DNA of 64,000 nt from Paenibacillus_E sp040812395 (GTDB lineage Bacteria; Bacillota; Bacilli; Paenibacillales; NBRC-103111), in NCBI RefSeq assembly GCF_040812395.1, contig NZ_JBFNXH010000007.1:1-64000 (forward strand), written 5' to 3'. Positions 52,743 to 60,254 of this stretch are shown here, in pieces. The notes below the pieces were generated by a model. The model was not told the origin of the DNA and made no database searches. It was given only the letters and a program-made list of their open reading frames with translations. Every line of letters starts with the position of its first letter. Within the stretch, counting starts at the first letter, position 1. The translations under genes and the position numbers were made by a program.

Positions 52743-53421
52743 TGCGCATAGGGAGTGGACTTAAGAATGGGGTTCCGACCGTTTCTTGAAATCGTCTTTT
52801 TATTGAATTTACTTAGCGGTAATAAGACGATTTCAAATACGGGCGTTAACGCTTCTCCACCCCACACCCTCTGTTCTACTTTTGTGCTGCCTTCCACTTC
52901 TCTTTTCCCTAACCGGTCTTTCATCCGTTATTCCTATCCATGACATGATCACCCCTGTAAGAGCAAGATTCCGGCTACATTTCGCCGATTTCGTCTCAGC
53001 AAGCTTCGCTGACAGCCGCCATGCGGCGGCGTACAACGCGCGCCCGAGGAAGTACTGCCGGGCCGCTATTTCCTCATGCACAGAGATATCCACGGAACTA
53101 CGATGCCTTATTCCACGGTAACGTCCCTTTTCTCCCCCTGAAGCGGAACTAGGCTGCGTTAAATGAGCGAAACTCTACCGAAAACCCAGCATTTACTGCT
53201 CATAAGGCACGGTAGTTCCGCGAAACGTCCCTACAACCGAAAATACCGCCTCATAACGTACCCACGTTCCGCTCTCCCCTACAAAAAGACGATCTCTCGC
53301 AGATCGAGGCGGCACTTCAATACTCCGAACCGCGGTGGCACTTCCGGATCTCTCCTGACAAATACTCGTACCACACGATGCGTGCGGAATCTCCCCGCTC
53401 AACGAGCTCGTCACACACATA
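52743..53421 (+). repeat. Interspersed repeat element, copy 5 (both ends truncated)
   Basis: This copy lacks the opening hairpin and the terminal ...gattta segment. It keeps the long-stem cassette of the copy 4 type (arms 52786-52798 and 52824-52836) together with the GC-rich middle cassette of the copy 2 type (around 53010-53045), making it a mosaic of the two. The four GCGGAACTA-type units lie between about 53093 and 53272. Its left edge cuts an alpha/beta hydrolase gene and its right edge lies six bases from the end of the glycosidase-like gene. Confidence 0.82.
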
Positions 53422-53427
53422 ACCCCT

Positions 53428-55098
53428 TCACTGTGATTCATTCACTGTATAGTCATGAAAATCCACAGCTTTGCCGTTCACAAATCTATCTATGTTTAAC
53501 TTTTCATCTATCGCTAACGCCAACACTTCATCTTGCAAAGTGAAATAGGTAAGCTCATAATTTCCCGCGCTGGACTGGTCAAATGCAGGACGCTTCCTAG
53601 TCATCCTGGCAGCAAATTGCCTTAAATCAGTAATTCCTTTCACTAAGGCGCTAGCCGCATCGATACATTCCACGACGACTGCATTCGTTCGCCCTCGGCT
53701 CTTAACGACCGAGCGATCGCTTAACACCTCCCGCTGATAGGGCCGATTAACGTACACGGCGATAAATGCCTTCCCGCAATGGCCGAAGAGTGCCCCCTGA
53801 TCTTCAATCCATTCGCCCGGGGGCAAGCAGCCAACGATTTCATCCGGCTGTTCGGCCGGAATCTGATACAGCGCAGCGACCACATTTTGATGAAGGAGCA
53901 CGTGTTCATATTCGCTCTGATGGCGCGAATCGCCATCTGCGTACCGCTCTCCGGGATGGAAAAAGAAAGCCCGATTAACGCCTTCGACGGCATCAAGAGG
54001 AAGGGTTACATCCCACCGGTGCTGTTCATTGTCGAACTCCAGTTGGCGCTCCCACATGCCGCCAATCGCGTAATTTTCCGTGATATGCACATAACTGTGA
54101 AGAAGTTCTCCCCCATACTTGGCCAACGCAGCCGGTCTTGAGACAATTCGCTTCACCTCTGCTGGAATCGACCGCTCAAGCGCAATCGCTTTGAAGGATG
54201 AGGGCGCCTCATAAAATAAAAGCCCCGCATATTCTGTTCGCGGCATCTCGTCAGGCAGCGTGAAGTCACCGTATTGCACATAATCGAGCAACACATTTTT
54301 GTCCTGCGGAATGTCATGCGGCCACCCCCGGGAATGCGGACCTACCCAAGTCCCCTTGAGGTAGTACGTGGAGCGAACCCCCCACAAATAATCAAGCATT
54401 TGTCCCAAAACTGCCTTAATTTCGGAATTTTCCATCAGCTCCCAAGCGCAAGTAAAAGCCTGAACCCAGTGCCAAAACCAAGGCAAAGCGCCGTATTCCG
54501 ACATTCCTATGGCCGTGACCCGATCAAGTGTCCCCTGCAAGCTTTCAAGCCCGTCTTTTAACAATGCCTTATCCTCGTAAAACTGACCCAAAATAAGCTT
54601 GGCAGCTGTATATTTGGCTTCATGGTGATTGAAATGCTCAAGCGGTTTACGATAAAAATGACTTCGATAAATATGTAATATCGCGTTTTCGAAGGATTTG
54701 CTTAAAGTCTCGCCAAGATTTTCCTTATTGCATTGATAAAAAAAAACCATTAAGCTGCCCATGAGTTCGACAGGTAAGGTGTTCATTGGCGCTTCCTGTG
54801 GTGTGGGGCGAAGTTGGAGCGGCCAATGTCCGTAGGTCGGACTTACAGGCTCTTGGTCCTGCAGGTTAAGCACTTCCTGGAGTATATGTTCGGCTTTGGC
54901 CTTCGCTGCCGCTCTGTCATATGGAAACAGGATGGCAGGATGCTGTGACGCCTCAAACAAATAAGAAGCGTAGTAGAAATTGTCTCGAATATCTTGCAGG
55001 AACATCAAACCTGAGCCTAGCAGTGGCTGCTCATATGCTTGGGCCGCAATTTTACTAATGATTTCTAGTTTTCTCTGATGTGCGTTTGACAGCTTCAT
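53428..55098 (-). CDS. Putative carbohydrate-active protein with helical barrel, function uncertain
   Basis: This is a large soluble protein of about 556 residues without signal peptide. The N-terminal 320 residues are mostly helical with aromatic motifs such as YGALPWFWHWVQAF and TWVGPHSRGWPHD, suggesting an alpha/alpha barrel as in glycosidases and polysaccharide lyases. The C-terminal part is beta-rich (NYAIGGMWERQLEFDNEQHRWDV). I do not recognise the exact family. The frame is open from 55290; I prefer the ATG at 55098, five bases after AGGG, because a LacI-type operator lies just upstream at 55163-55176. It diverges from metNIQ. A role in sugar breakdown is inferred only. Confidence 0.6.
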   Translation of the reverse strand: MKLSNAHQRKLEIISKIAAQAYEQPLLGSGLMFLQDIRDNFYYASYLFEASQHPAILFPYDRAAAKAKAEHILQEVLNLQDQEPVSPTYGHWPLQLRPTPQEAPMNTLPVELMGSLMVFFYQCNKENLGETLSKSFENAILHIYRSHFYRKPLEHFNHHEAKYTAAKLILGQFYEDKALLKDGLESLQGTLDRVTAIGMSEYGALPWFWHWVQAFTCAWELMENSEIKAVLGQMLDYLWGVRSTYYLKGTWVGPHSRGWPHDIPQDKNVLLDYVQYGDFTLPDEMPRTEYAGLLFYEAPSSFKAIALERSIPAEVKRIVSRPAALAKYGGELLHSYVHITENYAIGGMWERQLEFDNEQHRWDVTLPLDAVEGVNRAFFFHPGERYADGDSRHQSEYEHVLLHQNVVAALYQIPAEQPDEIVGCLPPGEWIEDQGALFGHCGKAFIAVYVNRPYQREVLSDRSVVKSRGRTNAVVVECIDAASALVKGITDLRQFAARMTRKRPAFDQSSAGNYELTYFTLQDEVLALAIDEKLNIDRFVNGKAVDFHDYTVNESQ

Positions 55099-55162
55099 CA
55101 TCTCCCTATGCGAAAAAAACAGCGGCTTTCGACTTGATAAAGGCAGCTGCTTCTCCATTGAA

Positions 55163-55176
55163 TTGAAACGTTTAAA
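55163..55176. promoter_or_regulatory. LacI/CcpA-type palindrome upstream of the glycosidase-like gene
   Basis: TTGAAACGTTTAAA is a near-perfect 14-base palindrome with a central CG, the form recognised by LacI-family repressors. It lies 65-78 bases before the preferred start of the minus-strand gene. The regulator is not encoded nearby. Confidence 0.4.
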
Positions 55177-55334
55177 TTTAGTGTATAGGCTATCTTCCCT
55201 TACGTCAACGTTTAGCCCTCTCCGCAATTTCCATATATTAGCGATTGAAATCATTTGCATTTTCTTATAAAATAATCTACCGTTGGTCAAAATATAAAAT
55301 CGTCGTGAACTGTCAAGGATTGGAGTCGATCATC

Positions 55335-56360
55335 CTGATTCATATAGAAAATTTACAAAAAGTGTATGAAGACGTGCCCGGACGCATACCGGCTATTCAA
55401 CAAATCCATTTACATATCGATCGCGGCGAAATTTACGGCATTATCGGGCACTCTGGCGCTGGAAAAAGCACGCTGCTGCGCTGTGTGAACATGCTGGAGA
55501 GACCCTCATCCGGTACGATTCTCATCGATGGCGAGGAGATGACGCTTCTTGACGCCAGGCAGCTTCAAACGAAGCGTCGCAAAATCGGGATGATTTTTCA
55601 GCATTTCAACCTGCTCGCCTCCGCAACTGTGGCGGACAATATTGCCTTCCCTCTCAAACTAGCCGGGATGTCTAAAACCGACATAAGCGCACGAATTCAA
55701 GAATTGCTCGAATTGGTCGGGCTGCAAGATCATGCGCATAAATATCCGAACCAGCTCTCTGGCGGCCAAAAGCAGCGGGTCGGCATCGCGAGAGCGCTCG
55801 CCAATCGTCCCGACATCCTGCTCTGTGACGAGGCGACTTCCGCACTCGATCCTCAGACGACGAATTCGATTCTTGCGCTGCTTCTCGACATTAATAAGAA
55901 GCTTGGCATCACCATTTTGTTAATTACGCACGAGATGCAGGTCATCCGCGCCATTTGCGATCGGGTTGCCGTTATGGAGAATGGACTTATCGTCGAGACC
56001 GGAAAGGTGCTTGATGTGTTTTTGAAGCCGCAACATGCGGTGACAAAGGATTTCGTCGGACAAGTCTCTGATTTCCGGGGAGGCGGCGAGAATGAAGATA
56101 CACTTTTGCAAACATCAACAAGGGGTACATTGCTTCGCATTACATACATTGGCGCGAAAACCTATGAACCGATACTATTCGAGACGGTAAAATCAACCTC
56201 TGTTTCCTTTGCCATTTTGCAGGGCACGATCTCGTCCATGAAGCATGTCCCTTACGGACAACTTCTTGTTGAATTAACTGGCGGTGAACAGCAAGAAATA
56301 GATGCAGTTATTTCGAAGTTGAAACAGGAAGGAATCGACGTGGAGGTGCTCGTCCCATGA
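55335..56360 (+). CDS. metN: MetN, methionine ABC importer ATP-binding protein
   Basis: This is the ATPase of a methionine importer, about 341 residues. It has Walker A GHSGAGKST, signature QLSGGQKQRVGIARAL, Walker B ILLCDEATSALD, the switch histidine in LLITHE, and the C-terminal NIL domain (residues ~260-340) that senses methionine in MetN proteins. The frame is open from 55245, but family alignment places the start next to IHIENLQKVYEDVPG. Only non-standard codons are available there, the best being CTG at 55335, nine bases after GGAG (ATT at 55338 and TTG at 55320 are alternatives). It overlaps metI by four bases. No SAM riboswitch is visible upstream. Confidence 0.9.
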   Translation: MIHIENLQKVYEDVPGRIPAIQQIHLHIDRGEIYGIIGHSGAGKSTLLRCVNMLERPSSGTILIDGEEMTLLDARQLQTKRRKIGMIFQHFNLLASATVADNIAFPLKLAGMSKTDISARIQELLELVGLQDHAHKYPNQLSGGQKQRVGIARALANRPDILLCDEATSALDPQTTNSILALLLDINKKLGITILLITHEMQVIRAICDRVAVMENGLIVETGKVLDVFLKPQHAVTKDFVGQVSDFRGGGENEDTLLQTSTRGTLLRITYIGAKTYEPILFETVKSTSVSFAILQGTISSMKHVPYGQLLVELTGGEQQEIDAVISKLKQEGIDVEVLVP

Positions 56361-57019
56361 GCATGACTTGGGATATCAATTGGGTTGAAATCGGCAAAGC
56401 CACTGTAGACACGCTTGTCATGCTGGGCTGGTCGCTCTTGTTCACTGTTGTTATCGGAGTGGCCTTAGGTATCATTCTGTTCTTGACGTCCAGAGGCCAG
56501 TTGCTGCAAAATCTCCCGTTATACGGGGTGCTCTCGCTGGTCGTCAATATTCTGCGTTCCGTGCCTTTCGTCATCCTGATGATTTCCGTGTTCCCGATCA
56601 CGAAAGCGCTCGTGCATACTACAATTGGCGTAAAAGGCGCGATCCCGCCATTGGTCATCGCCGCCGCCCCATTTCTCGCGCGGCTCGTCGAATCCGCGCT
56701 CCGCGAGATCGAGAGCGGCGTCATTGAAGCTGCGCAATCAATGGGCGCGACACCGTGGCAAATCGTCTGGCGCGTCCTGCTGCCGGAAGCGCGCCCGGGT
56801 CTTATCTCAGCCGTCACCGTAACGGCTGTCGCCCTGTTGTCCTACTCTGCCATGTCTGGCGTCGTCGGCGGCGGCGGGCTCGGCGATCTCTCGCTGCGTT
56901 ACGGATACATGAGATTCCGCACCGATATTATGATTGTAACCGTCGTGATTCTAGTCGTTCTCGTCCAATTTCTGCAAACCATTGGAGATCGGCTCGTCAC
57001 ACGTTTTAATAAAAAATAG
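56357..57019 (+). CDS. metI: MetI, methionine ABC importer permease
   Basis: This 220-residue membrane protein has five hydrophobic segments and forms the channel of the importer. Landmarks are SVPFVILMISVFPITKALVHTTIG and the ATPase-contacting loop IEAAQSMGATPWQIVWRVLLPEARPGLISAVT (near residue 142), which is almost invariant in MetI. The ATG overlaps the metN stop (ATGA). metQ follows 25 bases after its stop. Confidence 0.94.
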   Translation: MSMTWDINWVEIGKATVDTLVMLGWSLLFTVVIGVALGIILFLTSRGQLLQNLPLYGVLSLVVNILRSVPFVILMISVFPITKALVHTTIGVKGAIPPLVIAAAPFLARLVESALREIESGVIEAAQSMGATPWQIVWRVLLPEARPGLISAVTVTAVALLSYSAMSGVVGGGGLGDLSLRYGYMRFRTDIMIVTVVILVVLVQFLQTIGDRLVTRFNKK

Positions 57020-57044
57020 ACAGAGAACTAGGAGAGAAAACATC

Positions 57045-57899
57045 ATGAAAAAACTTACTGTTTCCCTGCTTGCGTTGTTCCTTATGGTTGCTTTGGCAGC
57101 CTGCGGACAAAAGCCGGCTGAAAATCCGGCACCAACCGCGAGCACTGCACCTGCGGCAACAGCTGCGCCAACGGCTAAAGAAGTAACCTTGAAAGTCGGC
57201 GCATCCTCCGTGCCGCACGCTGAAATTTTAAATGCGATTAAATCCCAATTAAAAACACAAGGCGTTAACCTTGAGGTTGTTGAGTTTAACGACTACGTTC
57301 AGCCGAACGTGCAAGTATTTGAGAAGCAGCTTGACGCTAACTTCTTCCAGCATCAGCCCTACCTGGATCAATTCAATACAGATAAGAACGAAAATCTTGT
57401 GAAAGTGACAGGCGTTCATATCGAGCCATTCGGCGCTTATTCCCAAAAAGTGAAATCCGCTGCTGAATTGAAAGACGGCGCATCCGTTGCCATTCCAAAC
57501 GATCCCTCCAATGCAGGCCGTGCGCTTGCGCTAATGGAGAAAAACGGGTTGATCAAGCTGAAAGACGGCGTGGGCATCAAAGGAACGGTTAAAGACATCG
57601 TAGAAAACAACAAAAAGCTGGAAATTAAAGAACTGGACCCTGCTATGCTGCCGCGTACGATTGGCGAATTCGATCTTGCGCTCATCAACACGAATTATGC
57701 GCTGCAAGCGAACTTGAATCCAACGAAAGATGCCCTTTTCATCGAGGATAAAAATTCGCCCTATGTGAACATCCTGGTGTCCCGTCCGGACAATAAAGAT
57801 TCCGAGGCGATGCAAAAGCTGGCTAAAGCTTTGAACTCAGCTGATGTGAAGAAATTTATTGAAGACAAATATAAAGGCGCGATTGTACCTGCCTTTTAA
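57045..57899 (+). CDS. metQ: MetQ, methionine-binding lipoprotein
   Basis: This substrate-binding lipoprotein of about 284 residues captures methionine outside the membrane. The signal peptide ends in the lipobox LAAC and is followed by a Pro/Ala/Thr linker. The mature NlpA-type domain shows VTLKVGASSVPHAEIL, FNDYVQPNVQVFEKQLDANFFQHQPYLD and IPNDPSNAGRALALMEKNGLIKLKDG, all typical of MetQ. The ATG at 57045 has AGGAGAG eight bases upstream. A strong terminator follows, ending the metNIQ operon. Confidence 0.94.
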   Translation: MKKLTVSLLALFLMVALAACGQKPAENPAPTASTAPAATAAPTAKEVTLKVGASSVPHAEILNAIKSQLKTQGVNLEVVEFNDYVQPNVQVFEKQLDANFFQHQPYLDQFNTDKNENLVKVTGVHIEPFGAYSQKVKSAAELKDGASVAIPNDPSNAGRALALMEKNGLIKLKDGVGIKGTVKDIVENNKKLEIKELDPAMLPRTIGEFDLALINTNYALQANLNPTKDALFIEDKNSPYVNILVSRPDNKDSEAMQKLAKALNSADVKKFIEDKYKGAIVPAF

Positions 57900-57925
57900 G
57901 CTTGCTTTTCACTCAGATCATGCAT

Positions 57926-57969
57926 AAAGCCTTCAATACCACTCTCGTTGTGGAATTGAAGGCTTTTTT
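57926..57969. terminator. Terminator after metQ
   Basis: AAAGCCTTCAAT and ATTGAAGGCTTTTTT form a 12-bp stem around a loop with an additional short pairing, followed by six T on the plus strand. Confidence 0.88.
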
Positions 57970-58008
57970 CGTAATTTTGGAACTGACTCCCCCTGGCTGC
58001 TCGCAGTT

Positions 58009-59100
58009 TTACACGATTAGTTCATCTTCCCGCAACACCGCTAACGGGTGCAGAAATAGATGGTCGAAAAGGTTTAGCGGCATGCCTTCCTTCACTTTTT
58101 TCACCCAGTCCGGATTGACCAATGCGCTTGTACCGATTGCGACCATATCGGCATGCCCGTCCGCCATGAGTTGTTCTGCCGCCTCGGGTTCGCCCATTTT
58201 ACCGTTGGCAATGACCGGAAGGCCGCTGTACTGTTTGGCAAGTGCACTAAGCGTCGGGCCATTCTCGGCGAAAGCGGGCGCATACGCCTTGTATTCCGTT
58301 GTGTGAATATAACTTGGGGACGCGGCGGCTAATTTATCGAAGATCATTTTCGCATCCGCCTCTCCCTCAGCCCATTTATGGTTGAAATCGTTCACCTTGC
58401 CTTGCGAGATACGAACCCCCACCGTATAATCTGGACCGACAGTTGTGCGAATAGCATCCAACACTTCCGTGACAATACGAATGCGCTGCTCCGTTAAACC
58501 ACCGTATTCATCAGTTCTGCGGTTCGTATAATCAGTTATAAATTGATCGAGCAGGTAGCCATTGGCGGCATGCACTTCGACCCCATCGAATCCGACCTGC
58601 TTGGCGCGAAGAGCCGCTTGACCGAAACTATTGACCACTTGTCGAATCTCCTCTTTCGTCATCGCCCTCGGCACGGCGAATTCCCCGCTCCCGCCATGAT
58701 CTTCTAGCATCGACCCTATCGGCTTTACGGCAGAAGGCGCAATCGGCGTAAATCCCTCATGCTGGACAAGTGCACCTGCGTGCATCAACTGTGCGATCAT
58801 CCGTCCTCCCGCTCGATGTACGGCCTGAACAATCGGTTTCCATGATTCGGCTTGTGGATCAGTGGCTATGCCAGGCTGGTTTTTATAACTTTGGCTGTTC
58901 ACAGCGTCCGGATAAAGGCCTTCCGTGATGATAAGTCCGAATCCCCCTTTCGCAAATCGGGTGTAATATCGGCCCATGCGGTCACTTGCTAAACCAGATG
59001 GCTCTGCGCTCGTGCGAGTCATGGGGGCAAGTACCACCCGATTGGGCAACTGTAGGGAACCCAGCTGAAAAGCGGAAAAAAGATTGGCATGTGGACTCAT
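58009..59100 (-). CDS. NADH:flavin oxidoreductase, Old Yellow Enzyme family
   Basis: This FMN enzyme of 363 residues reduces activated C=C bonds of enones or nitro compounds with NAD(P)H. Landmarks are RVVLAPMTRTSAEPSGLAS (residues 21-39), EGFTPIAPSAV, the catalytic pair in FDGVEVHAANGYLLDQFITD (HAAN in place of the usual HxxH/N), and the FMN phosphate-binding region VIANGKMGEPEAAEQLMADGHADMVAIGTSALVNP near the C-terminus. AAGGAGG precedes the ATG by eight bases. It diverges from a LysR-type regulator that probably controls it. Confidence 0.92.
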   Translation of the reverse strand: MSPHANLFSAFQLGSLQLPNRVVLAPMTRTSAEPSGLASDRMGRYYTRFAKGGFGLIITEGLYPDAVNSQSYKNQPGIATDPQAESWKPIVQAVHRAGGRMIAQLMHAGALVQHEGFTPIAPSAVKPIGSMLEDHGGSGEFAVPRAMTKEEIRQVVNSFGQAALRAKQVGFDGVEVHAANGYLLDQFITDYTNRRTDEYGGLTEQRIRIVTEVLDAIRTTVGPDYTVGVRISQGKVNDFNHKWAEGEADAKMIFDKLAAASPSYIHTTEYKAYAPAFAENGPTLSALAKQYSGLPVIANGKMGEPEAAEQLMADGHADMVAIGTSALVNPDWVKKVKEGMPLNLFDHLFLHPLAVLREDELIV

Positions 59101-59205
59101 ATGAATTTCCTCCTTAAGATTTCGTGACAGATCATTTTACATCCCTGCACAGTTTGTTTTCTTAAGAGAATTGTAGTTTGCTAATCACATACAGTAAAAT
59201 GATTG

Positions 59206-59234
59206 ATATTGATAATAGCATCAAAAATATTGAT
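59206..59234. promoter_or_regulatory. Imperfect dyad in the OYE-LysR intergenic region
   Basis: ATATTGAT and ATCAAAAATAT form an imperfect inverted repeat in an AT-rich stretch between the divergent genes, 24 bases before the LysR start. Such dyads are typical LysR-type regulator sites, but no clear T-N11-A box is assured. Confidence 0.35.
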
Positions 59235-59257
59235 GTTCTGAGAGCGAGGGATTTCGT

Positions 59258-60124
59258 GTGGAAATAACCGATCTAAAGGTGTTTATGGCCGTTATGGAGG
59301 AGAGAAGTATCACCCGTGCGGCGGAGAAGCTGGACTACGTACAATCGAACATCACAACGCGGATCCGCAAAATAGAGTCGGAGCTTGGCGTGCTGCTTTT
59401 CCACAGAAATCCGAAAGGTGTCATTCCAACCGAGAAAGGGCTCCTCTTCCATAAATACGCATCGGACATTCTGGCGAAGGTCGAGGAAGCCGTTATGGCC
59501 GTGAGAGAACCTGATTATCCTTGCGGCCTCCTTGCGATTGGCATTGTGGAGACGATCGCTTCCTCAGCCCCCTTTATACAGGCATTGTCCGATTTTAAAA
59601 GCAAATATCCCGAAGTCTCGTTATCCATAATTACCGGAACATCGCCTCAAAATTACGAGAAGGTGTTGAACCGTCAGCTGGATGGCGCGTTTTTCACAGG
59701 AGAATTCGATCTCTCCACACTGCAAGTCGCCCATGAGCTTAGGGAAGAAGTTTTCTTGTTGACAGCCAGCGGGGGAACACAATCTCTGGCATCCCCCGAT
59801 GTGGCGAATGCGTCATGGGTCGTGTTCCCGAAGGGCTGTCCCTTGCGAGCATCAAGTGAAGATTGGGTTCGCAGCGAAGGAGCAGAACCTGCAAACATGA
59901 TCGAAATCAGTACGCTGGAGACGATGCTGAGCTGTGTGCGAGCAGGTATCGGCTACACGCTTCTGACCAAATCTGCCGCCGCTTTGGGCGATAACCGGTT
60001 CCATGCCTACCCGGTTCCGGAACGTTACCAATTCGCAACGACGCGGCTCGTTAGTCGCAAAGAACAGTTCCACAGCAAAGCGTTCGCTGCCTTCGCAAAC
60101 AGTGTTAGAGCAGCGGGACTTTGA
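59258..60124 (+). CDS. LysR-family transcriptional regulator
   Basis: This 288-residue regulator has an N-terminal winged helix-turn-helix (FMAVMEERSITRAAEKLDYVQSNITTRIRKIESELGVLLFHR, residues 9-50), a linker helix and a C-terminal effector-binding domain of the periplasmic-binding-protein fold starting at GLLAIGIVETIASS. The start is GTG at 59258 with GAGGG upstream. It diverges from the Old Yellow Enzyme gene and likely regulates it. The effector is unknown. Its 3' end is followed by the second tandem hairpin array. Confidence 0.93.
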   Translation: MEITDLKVFMAVMEERSITRAAEKLDYVQSNITTRIRKIESELGVLLFHRNPKGVIPTEKGLLFHKYASDILAKVEEAVMAVREPDYPCGLLAIGIVETIASSAPFIQALSDFKSKYPEVSLSIITGTSPQNYEKVLNRQLDGAFFTGEFDLSTLQVAHELREEVFLLTASGGTQSLASPDVANASWVVFPKGCPLRASSEDWVRSEGAEPANMIEISTLETMLSCVRAGIGYTLLTKSAAALGDNRFHAYPVPERYQFATTRLVSRKEQFHSKAFAAFANSVRAAGL

Positions 60125-60254
60125 ATGCTTTAACAACCCTGCGAATTGGGAAAAATCGTCACTTCAGTCCAGCGCTTTGGGCAGCTGTTACGTGAAGTAG
60201 GATCGCTTCATATCTGAGATGCTCACTTAGCCCACTGAGTGTCCACTCAACTTC

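Noticed and set aside
3917..53421. The interspersed repeat as an intact IS200/IS605-type element.
   Set aside because: Hairpins near both ends recall such elements, but there is no TnpA or TnpB sequence and the ends do not follow a recognisable cleavage motif, so only a non-autonomous relative remains possible.
55140..55334. Possible SAM (S-box) riboswitch ahead of metNIQ.
   Set aside because: The expected conserved core and terminator hairpin are not seen in this short AT-rich region.
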